From assembly GCA_963966185.1 (NCBI GenBank), contig CAWZYM010000176.1, forward strand, positions 62,001-126,000: a stretch of DNA of 64,000 nt, written 5' to 3'. This document shows positions 21,575 through 34,215 of the stretch, one piece after another. This stretch comes from Rhabditoides inermis (Eukaryota > Nematoda > Chromadorea > Rhabditida > Rhabditidae). The position numbers and the translations under genes are program-made. The number at the start of each line of letters is the position of its first letter. The first letter of the stretch is position 1. Under the pieces are notes generated by a model. That model was not told the origin of the DNA, did not search any database, and saw only the letters and a list, made by a program, of their open reading frames with translations.

Positions 21575-22438
21575 CCCTCTCTACCACCTTCTTTCCAGGT
21601 GGCAGTGGCTCCCCCTCCTACACACCCCTCTCTTCTCCCTCCTCCTCCACTCCACCCACCTCCTTCTCCTCTCCTCCTGGCTGCTTCTCCTCCTCCACTT
21701 CTTCTCGTCCAATTCTCTCGACGTCGCAATCTCTCGTCTACTCATCGAAGAAGACGTTCACCCACTCGACATAAACAAAATAGCCTACATCGGATGCCGA
21801 CCAACGGTACGCAATCACGAAATGCCTTCTTTCTTCTATATATCACTTCTCTGGCAGTCAAAGACGCGAAGAGATTAATGCAAATGAGAGTGCTGACCGT
21901 GTCACATATTAGAATTCGATATCCGCTCGTTTCGGCGGCTAGGAGCCAACCACGCAGACTCGGACCCATCTGATTAGGTTTCAGACTGACCCCCTCCTCA
22001 TTTTCACAGTCGTTCTAGTACTCCTCAGTCTGGTTTCTCTCATCGTGGTGGTATGGTAAACAACGTAAACAGTAAACAACCTTTCCTTAGATCATCTTTT
22101 GCACAATCCACATCAATAACACCTTGTTCGCTTCGATCCAGTCGCCATCTCCAAATTCTGTCTGCCGCAACTCACAGCGGAAAGCATTCGCTCTGCTCAC
22201 GGCACAGGTATACAAAGCGTTTGAAACAATGATCGCATCCTTTTTCCAGCTCTTCTCTCCTCTCGTCTGCATCTGCCTTCCCTTCCTCTGCATGTTGCTC
22301 CTCCACCACTTCTCCCTCTCCTCCCTCTTCCTATCCACTCTCCTCTCTGCATTCTTTCCACTCAACGGGATCATCACTCCTCTCATCACAATCCATTTCA
22401 TCAAAGAATATCAAGACGCCATCATTCGGAAAATATAA
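20936..22438 (+). CDS. Seven-TM chemoreceptor (str/srd-like), copy 1
   Basis: Exons: 20936-21121, 21166-21235, 21333-21426, 21599-21806, 21985-22050 and 22091-22438; a possible 42-base intron at 22208-22249 keeps frame either way. Seven hydrophobic segments can be counted: LFWLAVYNTIVDILAIFL, YFALFGIVYAII, the exon starting AACLLNIQFLLEI, a Leu/Ser-rich segment, FTVVLVLLSLVSLIVV, LFSPLVCICLPFLCML and FLSTLLSAFFPLNG. The end PLITIHFIKEYQDAI resembles the PxxT...YR/Q tail of nematode str-superfamily receptors. It would act in chemosensory neuron membranes. The start is the first ATG after a TTTTTAG acceptor-like site. The RTE-like element has landed just upstream and may cut it off from its promoter. 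The gene is convergent with the EF-G remnant. Confidence 0.75.
21498..21570 (+). repeat. (CT)n microsatellite in chemoreceptor 1 intron
   Basis: About 36 CT units sit between the exon 3 donor and the exon 4 acceptor. Length differs from the paralogous tract at 43552-43604, where a CA interruption is present. Confidence 0.95.
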
Positions 22439-22653
22439 ATGAAAACCGCTTTCAAAAAGCCATTCATCTGCGCATACCTTCAATAAATCACAACAATCAA
22501 AATGGTAGTCTCTAAATAAACTCTGAACAATTCATTAGAAGGTCGTGAGCAAAACATAACAAACAAAATCAACGGGTCTGCCTAATCTACACAAAATCTA
22601 TCCTGACTAGGTACAAACAGTATGCTAATCAACACAATGGAAATCTCGGCCGA
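22439..22653. other. Convergent intergenic gap
   Basis: The gap has AATAAA on the plus strand near 22482 for the receptor and no other feature. Confidence 0.4.
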
Positions 22654-23407
22654 TTACCTCTTATTCTTCTTGTTCTTCTCCGCATTCGGGTCAATCAGAC
22701 CCTGAGATATCTTCCACTCACGGATAACAGCATCCTAAAAAGTGTTCAATACAAATGAAATCTATCAACCGATCCAACAGAAAAATCATTAATCTCACCT
22801 GAGCATCCTGGCTGGTCGGCGCGTAGCGAGAGTACTCCATGCTGAACTCCCCCTTACCCTCAGTCAGCGAGCGGAGAAGAGAAGTGTAGCCAAACATGTC
22901 AGACAGGGGAGCCTGAACAAATACAATCATCTCCTTCCCACTGTACCCTTAACATGCTACCGTACCTCGCAGAGAATGGTCGTGTATCCCTCGCTCGAAT
23001 CAGTCGACGTGATCAGAGCGTTGCGCTGCGTCAGCGACGTCACCACGTTACCCTAAACAGCAATACCGTAACCCTCCGCTTACAGTATCCCTGCGTACCT
23101 GGAACTCGCTGGGCGTCACAGCCTCCACCTTCATGATAGGCTCGAGCAGCACCCACTGAGCCTTCTCGAACGCTGAAAGCCACATTCACATGCCTCAAGA
23201 TCTGTCAATTCAAAAGGCTCAGCCAATTCAATTCCAGAAAAATATCCTCATCCTCCACTCACACTCGCGCATCATGTTCTGCATCGTGTTGATCATGGCG
23301 ATCTCGGTTGAGTCGACGGCGTGAGTCGCTCCGTCCTTGATGCGCACGTTGATGCCGGCGATGCGCGAGTTGATCAGCGGACCCTCCGCCACGATCTGGT
23401 GCAGACC
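22654..23407 (-). pseudogene. gfm-1-like: 3' remnant of mitochondrial elongation factor G gene, copy 1
   Basis: Five minus-strand exons remain: 23263-23407 ([19 protein letters not shown]), 23099-23172 (LLEPIMKVEAVTPSEFQ), 22966-23052 (NVVTSLTQRNALI), 22799-22912 ([30 protein letters not shown]) and 22654-22734 (C-terminus with basic KNKKNKR). These are domains IV-V of EF-G, closest in motif to the mitochondrial EF-G1 type that moves tRNAs on mitoribosomes. The GTPase domain and all upstream exons are absent; a CR1-like fragment adjoins the first remaining exon. The exon frames are still open, suggesting recent truncation. A functional full gene must lie elsewhere. Confidence 0.85.
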
Positions 23408-23417
23408 CTGCAATCGC

Positions 23418-24730
23418 CCATCAGCACCGCGCCGTCATCTCGTGATAGCGTCAATCTCTAATCTCGTACAACAGCCAACGCGCGAAAAGTACGTTCTTGA
23501 TGTCGCTCTCGTCGATTCCCCACCAGCGTTTTCGGAAGTCGAGGTGGTCCGCCCATTCTCCTCTTCTGACCACGCCGCCGTCACTTTCTTCCTTCTCTCC
23601 GACGTAGCTGCTTCCGACGAGACCCGAGAAGACTTCTCGCGCGACTTCACGAAGGCCGATTATTCAAAACTGGACTTCATTCTAGCTCATTATGATTGGA
23701 GTTGTGTGTTTTTCGATACTTCTTGTATCGATACTGTTTATAATGAATTTATATATGTTTTGAAAAATATGAATCAGACTCATGTTCCTCTCTAGCACCG
23801 ACCGACTGAAAGACCCGCGCCCGCTCATTTCTTTCGAGCCTGTCGGCGAGTAGACGAGGCGTGGGAGACACGCGAGACGAGACGAGACCACCGACGGCTT
23901 TGCCCACTTTGTCGCCGCCAGGAGAGACTATACCAACAGGTGCGCCAAGTTTGCCGCTTTCACCAAACGCAAAATTATCGACTCGCGCGATTCGCGCAGG
24001 TTCTTTGGCTACATCAATCGTAGACTGAACAACAACGCGCGCGGCATCAGTACTCTCACTATGCGTGATGGCCCGCGCACCTCCGACCCCGCAATCATCT
24101 CGCGCTCACTTGCCTCTTACTTTGCAAGCGTCTATAACAAGCCAAACAACAACCCTCTTCCTCCGCTAACAGCTGCTGACGTCGCACCCTTGCCTGATTT
24201 CCTTTTGGACGGGTATGCGGTGTTCCAGGCTGAAGAGCAAGCTTTCGCTCAAGCCCGAACGCATTCCTGCCTACATTTCTGCCTATCAAAATAATAGCTT
24301 TGTTGTTGTCTGAACCTCTTGCGCGCTTGTTCAACCAGTCGCTCATCTTCTTTCAGTATTTCCTATCTAGATCGCCTCGCTATGTTTGGTATGAACTCAC
24401 TTGAGTACCGTCGCACTGAACTCGATCTTACTTTTTGTTTCAGGGTTTCGCGTGGTATGGAGAGTCCCGAGTTGCGAGCCCTGTTCACTGTCCAACCGGG
24501 CAGAGGCAGACGCAAGAACTCGCTCCAACTGCGTAGAACGGCTACGTATAATAGTGTAGTACACAATGGATTTGTCTCGCGCGTGGTTCGCGTGTGGAAT
24601 CAGTTTCCTGACTGCATAGTCACCCACGGGTCACTATCTTCTTTCAAATCTGCGCTCAGTGGTTTTGACCTTGGCGCAATTTGCGAGTTTAGGCATCATG
24701 AGCACTCTGGTTAGCTGGCATTCTCTATTT
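23418..24730 (+). mobile_element. CR1/Jockey-like LINE remnant, copy 1
   Basis: The plus strand shows the endonuclease end (PFSSSDHAAVTFF, with the SDH motif), the linker to the RT (SRDSRRFFGYINRR, then SLASYFASVY), a jump over the RT core near 24240-24360, and the C-terminal end (LEYRRTELDLTF, then VVRVWNQFPDCIV). The pieces are in different frames with stops, and the catalytic RT is deleted. It abuts the first EF-G exon and ends just before the gene 3 5' flank. Confidence 0.8.
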
Positions 24731-25610
24731 ATTTTCCTCCTCGTTTTTTTTTGAAGAACACAGTTTTTGTCAATATTTTCATAATTCGCTGTGATGTGAG
24801 TCTTCTTCGATCCCTATCGTCATTTCTTCGCAATGGCGCATCTGGTGTGGCGGTGAGTGTCCATTCTTTCCATCCAAATGTCTCCTCATTTTCCCGCCAT
24901 GTCTCGCCTCGCGCGGTCGGTCGCCTTGTTTCTCTCAGTTAATTGTTCACAATATCATTATTATATTGTTCTGTTCAAGGTTGTTGCTTCTGTTGCTGAT
25001 GATGGCTCACTGGGCAATCTCGGATGGAAAAGGTACGGAATCATTATTTTAAGAATCCATCGATAAATGCAATGAATTTGAAAAAGATGACGTCACAGAA
25101 TTTAGACTAGTGGCTCACGATAGTCGGTTGTTGTTAGGTTGTTAGTCATCGGCCACCGTGATATCATTGGTTATCGAGATTATTGAACCCAGTTGCTTCC
25201 GCTATAATTCTGGGCACACATTACACTGCGCGAAACTTTTTCTATTTGAATAATTTCACACTCTTTCCACTTCTACCCGGAGTACATTTTACGAAACAGT
25301 CAACGGGTATCCATCCTAGAATCTGTCGTTTCATTGCGCGGTATGTAGTCTGGATGCAATCTGCAGTGATGGTGAGCACACTGCGAAGTGTACACACATG
25401 ACATGTTAAAGATGATGATTGTATTCTTCGACCTTTGTGTTTCCTGATGGGCCATATGGGGAGTCCGATGTCGATGTCGATTCGCAGTCTAGGTTTTCTC
25501 GCTCTCACACGGACAACCCACGCACCTGTGGTGGTCGATTTTGATACAATTAAGTACCTATGCACAATTTTTTACGCTGAATCCGAATATTATCAAAACT
25601 TTTTCAAAAT

Positions 25611-26628
25611 CACTCACTCACTCACTCACTCACTCCTCGGCCGATTCTCCGTAGATCATCTGAAGCATTGTCGCTCCTTAGCCGGCGAGCATCGTGTGAA
25701 CCAGTTCTGACCACTTGACGCGGTCTTGTGCCATGTCCATAACAGCGTCCATCCACTGCCCGTTGCGAGTGTTCCAAGCTCTGCGGAACGAAGTGTTCAA
25801 CTATGTCATCGACGACGTGATGCGACGTGTTGTGGAGGAGTATGGAGGAGGAGTGAGGTTGCACCCGACAGGACGGAAAGTCACCGACCTCGACAACGCG
25901 GATGACATCGCTCTGCTTGGAGAAGACCCTGTCAACCTGCAGAAAGCTGTCGACCGTCTCGGTCTCCTCGCCGCCTCGTACGGTCTGACCCTCAGGCCGG
26001 ACAAGTGCGAGTCGATGACCATCCCGCGAGGAGTAAAGGAGGAGTTCACTGTCAATGGAGAAAAGATTGCGCAGACCACAAACTTCCGCCGACCTTACTA
26101 CTAGGGATGTGGAGGCGCGAATCGCCCAAGCCTGCTCCGCGTTCAATTCGCTGTAAAAGGTTTTGTGGAGATCAAGCGTCGCCAATCACGTCAAGCTGCG
26201 GATCTACCTCACCGCCATCCGACATGCGATGCTCAACGGATCCGGTACTTGGGCTCTCAAAAAGAAGCTCGAGGAGAAGCTGGATACGGCGGAACGCAAA
26301 TTCTTGCGCTGGATGTTAGGCTACTTCTACCCAAACCGTCGCCACAACTCGCAGTTGTATCGGGATGTAAACAACATCTACTCCCGTCTCCTGCGCAAAA
26401 AGCTGCCCACCCCTCGCGGCAAGTGGCGGCAACGAGAGTTCGTCTCTTGGGACACGTGCTGCGACGAGAAGACCATCGAATTGTGAAGCAAACTGCACTC
26501 ACACTACCGCCGCCGGAGTGGAGACGAGGCCCAGAAAGGAAACGCGCTACAAGGGACGAGAAGCTGAAGGAGGATGTCGGGCCTACGTCTGCCGTGCGCG
26601 CCAAGGTTACCTCGAGAGACACTTCGGC
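25611..26628. mobile_element. Twin-primed non-LTR remnant in gene 3 intron
   Basis: Same insertion as in gene 2: a minus-strand 3' piece with a (GTGA)n tail, joined to a plus-strand RT segment (YVIDDVMRRVVEEYGGG, NADDIALL, WMLGYFYPNRRHNSQLYRD). Direct repeats 25595-25610 and 26629-26645 flank it. Shared position and inversion point in three gene copies show it predates the amplification. Confidence 0.85.
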
Positions 26629-29600
26629 AAAACCTTTTTCAAAATAGCACTTTGAATATGATTTGGTCACGCACCGTATACACTACACTTGAAAACGACC
26701 TGTCAAATAACAGCGACGTGGCGGAATGATTAGTTGGTTAGGAAATTGGAAATGACGGTCGGTTGTTCTATCCTCGCCGTGTCCACTGTTTTTTTATTCA
26801 GTGCGTCACCTGAAGACTCTCACCAAAAATTTGATTTACAACTTCATTCATAAGATGGCCAAATTTCGAAAACTTCTATTGTTCCAATTGTATGAGTTAT
26901 TTTTCCAAAACCAGCCCGTGTCAGGGTTCAGGTCGTACAGTTTCGTTCGACTTCTGTATGAGCGCTCGTCTATTGGATGATCTCGTTCCGATTTTTCTGA
27001 CTCGGCTTGTCAAGGAACTGTTGCTATGCAAGAGACGGACTTCGCTCGATGAAGTCAAAGAGTCGTTCGCCCGCTTTGTTTCTCACAGTATCCGTATGGC
27101 CAAATGCAAAACGCGTTGCAAGTTTTTTTCAGCTTGGCTTTGAAGTCGCCGTCGATTGTCTAGTATTCGTCTTGATCTTCCTCGTTTTTATAAAATTACA
27201 GGAGAACTTATCTTACTCATTATATTGTAGAATGCAAGAACGATGCAGTAGACGTGAGAGAATTATCGGATAGAAATGGATGGGGAACACACATACTCGA
27301 TACAACGACTGCGATCTGGGCAACCAAGGATCGGGCAAGAATTAGCAATACCAGACTGCTGGGAGTGTTACAGGTGTGTTGTACTATCAGACAATGAGGA
27401 GGTACATGAACGTTTCAGTATATGTATGGACAAAATCGCACTGAGTCGCAATCTGTTCGAAGACTCGTAGAAGATCTAGAAAAACAAATCTCGGTATCAA
27501 TATGAATCTACTAGTTCAATGTTGTATTAATCACTTAGCACTCGTCTCTCATTTCTCCAATATTGTCGGTTTGTTTGCTTGTGGCAGTGTGATTGCAGTT
27601 GTGGTAGCAATTACGATTTTTCGAAAACGAAAGCCGAAAGCACAGGTATGCTTCGATTTCTTTTCACGCCTCTACATACATTGTTCATAGGTTTCGAAAA
27701 CGTTCACACTGTCTACCAACGGACAAGAATATACAGTGGAAATACCAAATATGATCGACGATTTGTTCATACAGATCAAATATGCCAAGGTTTTTGTGTA
27801 GAGCAGAGACGCTTCAGTGTTTTAATGCCTTCAGATTAGCCTTTTCGTGATGTATGGTATTCTGGCGGTCGGACTGTTCATAAACATTATTCTGTTCGCT
27901 GCTTTTCTCAGTTCGAGCAGAACCATCCCTAAAAAGTTCGAGAGCAATTTGAACACGGAACTGGACAGTATGACAATTTATTTTACGTCTGGTAACCCTG
28001 TTTCAGATGCATATAATGAACTGAAGACACTCGCTTGTGCAATGAACAATTCTATTGAGAATCCGAAAAATAACACATTCAAGTTCACAAAGATGCTATT
28101 CAACCAACAGGTGAAATCTCACGTATATGTTATTGATACCTAATGTTTGTTGTAGAAAAATATGATATCAATGAAATTACTCAATGATACATATCCAAAG
28201 ACGTTGGCGGTATTAAATTTGTTTTAAGGACATAACATTTGTTTTCACATTCAGAATCAATTATCAACACACTTGAAATCTCTTCCAGATGCAACTAGAG
28301 TTATATCTGACTCGCAATACGCAAGAGTATATACATAGTTCTGTATGTTTTTTTTTTAACTTTCGTTTTGCAGGATGAAATCGGAAACAGATATCCTACC
28401 TTGAATGCAACGTATCATTTCTTTGTCAATTTCAATGCTATCAAGATTGGACAAAATAATGCAGTAAAGAAAAATGTGTGATGTAAGACATCATATACTT
28501 CAAATTTCAGACCATAAATTCGAATAACATTCATTGGATACTAAATTCCAACGCAAATGTGTTTCAAAGAAATCTTTTACGAAAAGAATTTCCTCTGAAA
28601 ACCATCATATTCTCGAGAAAGGTAGACCATATAATGCAACGAAGAGGAAAACTGTAATTACAATTTAGATACGCGACGAAATCACTTCTTTTCGCTCTGA
28701 GAACAAGAGAATGAAAAGGTTTTCATTCGACGTATGTTTGTTTTATAAAGTAGTCTAAGATATTTTGAACTTGTGGAACTTTAGTACACGATTAATAACT
28801 ATACGGCGAACGCTTTGGCAATTTTCTATTTCGTGTGTATTCTTCTAGCAGCTGGGACAAGCTTCGTGTTCTACTTTGTTCCAGGTTACATTGTCCAGGT
28901 TACAAGTTTTGTCATCCTTTTCAGCAAAATATACCACTTTCCTGAAACTATCGGTGGTCTTCTTTGTTTTCATGATCATAACTAGCGTACCTATACCGTG
29001 AGATACAGTTTCATATGATTCATTTAATTAAACATTCAAAATAATCTGCTTTAGTATAATGCTCAACTTGGCGAATTCTCGACAGCTTGGTTGTTCATAT
29101 TTTGAACACATTGTGAATCTGGTATCAGACTTTTCGTTCAAATTCAACAACGTCCTTCAACGAAACTCATTGTACATTTCGAAATGTTAGTCAAGTGAAA
29201 AACAAGTGTTTAGGGATATGAAGTTGTGTGATGGGAAACAACTACTGTTTGACAAATACGTTGAACGCATCATTGCTAAAGGTGTGTTTATGAGTTCTGT
29301 ACAACATTAAGAACTATGTCAGATATAACAAGCAAAATTAACGAAACGAATGACTTCATACAAAAAATGACAGTGGAATACGCTGTAAACATAAAGAAAG
29401 AAGTGCAGGTAAAAACGAACTTTTGAAAAAAGCATTTGTATTTGTTTTGAGCAACTTGAAAGGCACTACAAACTTTACGACACGAAACTGAAAAGTCTAC
29501 TGAAAGAGTGTGCTCCAATTCCTGGATGGGTTCAGGAATATCCTGGACATGTAGTTGTCAGTGATTGTCCTACAACTGAATACGAATTTGATGTGTTAAC

Positions 29601-32063
29601 AGATCAAGGAAAAATCATCAAATCATACACGGTTAGAAAATTGTTTTGTGTGAATTACAGTGAATTGTTTTTGTTTGAGTAATCATAGTTACTTTTGTTT
29701 TTACATAACGAACGGTTTCATTTTTGCAGGGCTCATGGACAAGAAGAAACAGTAATACGAATACGGGAAATGTGACTGCATTTGTCGATCTTTTGAATGC
29801 TTTGAATAAAACTATCCAAGACACGGGGGCAATTCATCTTTTGAAACCTGTTGACGACTCGTTGAATCGTACTACACTCATTGTGAAACTAACTTCAATG
29901 AGCATCAGTCATGTCTTATTTTTCAGAAATCAATAAAAGACAAACTTCCGAAACAATGCAGACTGTCAACTGTGTATAGAAACATTGTGACAAGAGCGTG
30001 TGATCAAATAAAACCGTACTATCTACTCGTTAATAATCTCTGTGAGTTGTATTCATGCTTTAAAAAGTGTTCACTCATATGTATTAGGTGTGTTGGCGTT
30101 CTCGTTTTGGTTTATTGGAGCTGTATTCGTTCTACTAGCGTACTATCGACACTTGAATCCAATAAGAAGCAAGAAGCATAAAAAGAACTGGGTAGGTATT
30201 TGTACAAATTTTAATGTAACCGTATTTTTCAGATTGATTTTAACACCGATAACCACATGAAGTTCGTAAACAGTGTTGGAATATATCTCGTAAGACAAAC
30301 TTCCCATTACTGAAATGTCATCGAATGCCTAGGATTGCTTGACGGTTGATCCGAGAGCTGTTTATGAGTCCTTTGTGACGAGCAAAACAGACTCGGAGAA
30401 ATCAGTAAATCCTACGTACGAATCGAAAATGAGTGACGTGAAGTCGAATGAGTCAAAAATATCCAAAACGATTGAAATGAATTCAAAGGAATCTAAAATA
30501 TCCAAATCTAAAATAAGCGATGTAAATTCAAAAGAGTCCAAGAATTCGCGATCCAAGTTGGATGAAGTGAAGACGAAAACACAAATGAGGTTTTTTTTGT
30601 TTTGCAATGAAGTCCTAAAAACACTTTTTCAGCGATGTTGATGTTGATTTTGTACCTGAAACAATGGTTGATTTGGGATGGAACGATAACAAAAAGTTTA
30701 ATGGGAATTGGGTGATTCCGACTGGAAACGCTCAAAAGTGAGAGTGATCTGTCCAGACTCTTATGGTTAAGTTTTCCAGGTACATCTTGACCGTATCTCC
30801 GTCTGCTGACACCGCAGTTGATTTCTGGCATGTTGTCTTCCGCTACAAATGCAAAGCAATCGTTATGCTCAATGAATTCATGCAAAAGGATAAGACAACT
30901 AACTTGTTTTTCGAATACTGGAACAATAAGACGCCGCTAATGTTCAAAAACGACTACGTTACATATACGGTGCGAGTTTTGATTGTTCCTTGTATAACAT
31001 ATATAACTTTGATGTTATAGGTGAAATGTATCGCTGTATCCGCACCAATTATCGGAAACCTAAAACGCTACACTTTCTCCATCTTTAAGTATGATGATAA
31101 CAGTAAATAGTATGATGATAACTTTTAATGTATTTCAGTGGATTGGGATATCATGAGGTTGAATTGCTGCACTACACTGGGTGGGAAGATTGTCTCGCTC
31201 CGATTGACCCGAAAGAGCTCGCGAAATTGATGTTGTTTCTATATGAAGACGTCGGAACACCGCAGCAACCAGTGATTGTTCACTGCGGTGACGGAATCAG
31301 CAAAAGCGCCGCATTTGTCGGTAGGGTCGTTTTTACATTTCCTTATTAACAAATATTCAGGAGTCGATGTTTTGACATCAATTGTGGAGACCGGTCCTAA
31401 CCCCGACCCATTACAGCTACTTCACGTACGTTTCTAGTTGTTAGTTAAATATATTGTATTTCAGACTATGCGTCGTTATCGAGCGAAGAGTTTCACGGAT
31501 AAGTGGCAGTACTACTTTACCTACATGTGCTTCTTCCAGTTTCATTTCCAGGTAGAACTAATTTATCACTAACACAAACATGTTCATATTCAAGAATGCG
31601 ACGTATGGCCGATACTCGAAGGTGTATAACTATCTCATAGAAAGGACGGACTCATATGTGAACAAGCTGAAGGCAGCGACGACCGCCGAAGACCCTTCTG
31701 CAGTTGAAGAGAAAATGAAAAAAGTGCAGACGAGCTTCAAGAAGTTCTCTCGAGACAAAAAGAAAGACCAAAAGACCGAAATGTCTTCGAAAAAAGATCG
31801 GGTAAGCATTATCACTATCTTGTAAATCGTTTGTTTTTGTGAGATGCGAGAGGTCAGATGCGCAAAGACTCACTACTACGCTCACTACTATTCAGATGCG
31901 CAAAGACTGTAGTGTAGCGCAGGCTTCTGATACGTGACAGGCTTTCACTTTTGTGACTTCCTTGTCACTTTTCAGGCAGCTTTTTTCAAGCGCTTCAGTC
32001 CCTCTGCAATCTCTAAGTTCAAAAAGTCTAGTTTCGAATTTTCGATAAATTATGTACATTTAA

Positions 32064-32276
32064 ACACGGTTCGGATAGTTGCACAGTGGACATTGGCGCT
32101 CGCACTGACCGCTCCGCAAGCACCCAACGCGCCAGCTTCTTTACAAATTACCAGCAAGCGCTAGAGCGCGATAATTTCTTCACTGAAATCGCCATGCGCC
32201 CATTCACTTGCAAAGCGGCTTGTGCGCGCGCCGCTCTCTCTCTGTGGGGCGCACTGTGCAACTATCCGGGCCGTGT
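32064..32276. mobile_element. 213-bp MITE, PIF/Harbinger-like
   Basis: The ends are ACACGGTTCGGATAGTTGCA and its near-complement (25-bp terminal inverted repeats with 2 mismatches). TAA flanks both sides (32061-32063, 32277-32279), and genes 1, 2 and 4 have the empty site. A 3-bp TAA duplication fits the TWA target of PIF/Harbinger. The interior is GC-richer than the host intron and non-coding. Confidence 0.85.
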
Positions 32277-34178
32277 TAAAAGAAAAGAGTATTCGTTGTT
32301 TTCAGAAATTGACTGGTATGAGTCTCAAGGGATGCAATAACACATATTTACTGGGAGAGTTGCTTGGCTCGGGTACCTATGTGCATGTCTACGAAGCGAC
32401 GTGCATGGAAAATGGAAAGAACAAACGATACGCTATGAAAACCGAGAAGCGTGGTATTCCATCCGCTTCCATTAACGTATGATTTTTCAAAACAGTTCAT
32501 AAAATATAAAAATTTAGAATGAGATACTAATTTTGAGCACTGTCACCGCTAACCCTCTTGAACAGCGGAACCAGATCATCGAATTCATCGACAAAGGTGT
32601 TTTATTCACGTAACACAAATGACCATACACCATACAAAATAGGACACGCTGCGAGCTTCACTTTTATGGTCATCACTCTTGTCGGATGCTCGCTCACTAC
32701 TATTCAGAAAATCGCCGTCAAACTCAAGTATGCACAGTATTTCGTCTAACCGTGAAAGTGTCAATTGTTATAGCAACTTTTCCGCAATGTACCTATCTAT
32801 CCAATCGTTCAATGCTATTCATCAGTTGCATTTTTGCGGATTCATTCATCGGTGGGTTTTAGAACATTGCGTTTTTTAAAATCTCAATCATCCAACGACC
32901 ATATTGGACATGCACATTACTTTAGAGACCTCAAACCTGGAAATTTCGCTATCGGAGGAAATAGAGAAACTGTTGTGTACGTCCTCGACTTTGGGATGGC
33001 CTGCCGATGCGTGAACGATAAAGGAAAGTACATCACAAGGAAGGGAACTGTTGATGGATTCATCGGAACGTTGCGGTATGTAACATAGTGTTTCGAGTGC
33101 ACATGTCAACGATAAGAAATTCAGTTGTATCGTTTCTATGGATAATGTTGAATATCGCATATCATCTTTCTTTCAGATATGCGTCGCGCGCAGCCCACGA
33201 AATGAACGAGCAAAACGCCTGCGACGACCTCGAATCCTGGCTCTACATGAGCATCGAGGTATGTACAACTTTCTAGAATTCGACATCGTTCCGTTTGAGA
33301 TGTTCCGACCACTAGAATGGAAGGGTGTCCTCGACAAGGAGTTTGTTTACAACGCTAAAACAGATCTGATAAAAAGAAGAAGTAAGTTTAGAAACACTAA
33401 TGTAATGCCTGATGATTATGTGGTAATTTTCAAGATTGGAGCGCTATGAAGCAAGATGGCCTTCCATCTGTTTTCAAAACTCTCATCAAAATGATTGCCG
33501 AGATGAAGCCTTATCGCAAGCCTGAATACGGGAAGATGATGCGAGCGATGATGGGAGCAGAAATCAAGTATCATGTTAGTTTTCAAATCAAGCAAAGTTA
33601 ACCTGTACCTGACACATTCAGCTTGATCTCGAATGGATGATGACCGCAGAACTCTACGACAGGAAGCAGTACGAGGTAAGCAGTGATACATACTATACGA
33701 TGTACTCTATATCTATTTCAGGCAGAGACTAGCGCTCCGGCGCGCTGTCGCGCGCCTCCGCGCTAGATCATGAAAATAAGAAGAATAGAATAGAAACTCA
33801 TAGAATAGAATAGAAACTCAAGTTTTTGTTATGAACAATAATACTGTGTGTTTTTTTTTACAATTTCATAAAATTTTGAGTGAAACTGGTTATTAAAGTA
33901 GAGAAGATTAGTCGATTGATGTATTGATTGCACTGATAATGTGGTCTAGAGGCGATGCATTAATAATAATACCTGGTCTGCAAGTGCTTTGGTTAGCTGC
34001 CGCGTACCTTCGTTGTACAGGTCAATAGATCTATGTATATTTTTGAATTTGAATGTCCTCGCGTATACAGAAAGAGCACCCGCACGGTGCCGCGCGCTCT
34101 CGCTATCAATATCTATGAATACATAGATCAATGATAATCATTATAAATTTTTTTCTGAACTATACTTTCCTTTGCTCA

Positions 34179-34182
<4 letters not shown>

Positions 34183-34215
<33 letters not shown>

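Larger units (their letters stand above)
24833..33766 (+). pseudogene. Gene 3: five-TM / PTP / CK1-like kinase, frameshifted and disrupted at its end
   Basis: The signal-peptide exons are 24833-24852 and 24980-25032 (MAHLVWR, LLLLLLMMAHWAISDGK). The following intron carries the twin-primed LINE. From 27197 the exon order matches gene 1. In the TM1 exon one G of the TTGGTCG seen in genes 2 and 4 is missing (about 27565), which puts the rest of TM1 out of frame. PTP loop: HCGDGISKS. Kinase loop: GSGTYVHV, losing the second conserved Gly; HRDLKPGN, DFG and DDLESW remain. The last exon (33722 on) runs into the 7.9 kb insertion after AET and would end at TAG 33764-33766 with a short new tail. The original tail is stranded at 41646-41710. 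A small MITE lies in the PTP-kinase intron. Confidence 0.8.

Noticed and set aside
21403..21729. Minus-strand Arg/Glu repeat protein over the (CT)n tract
   Set aside because: Shadow of the microsatellite and of the chemoreceptor exon.
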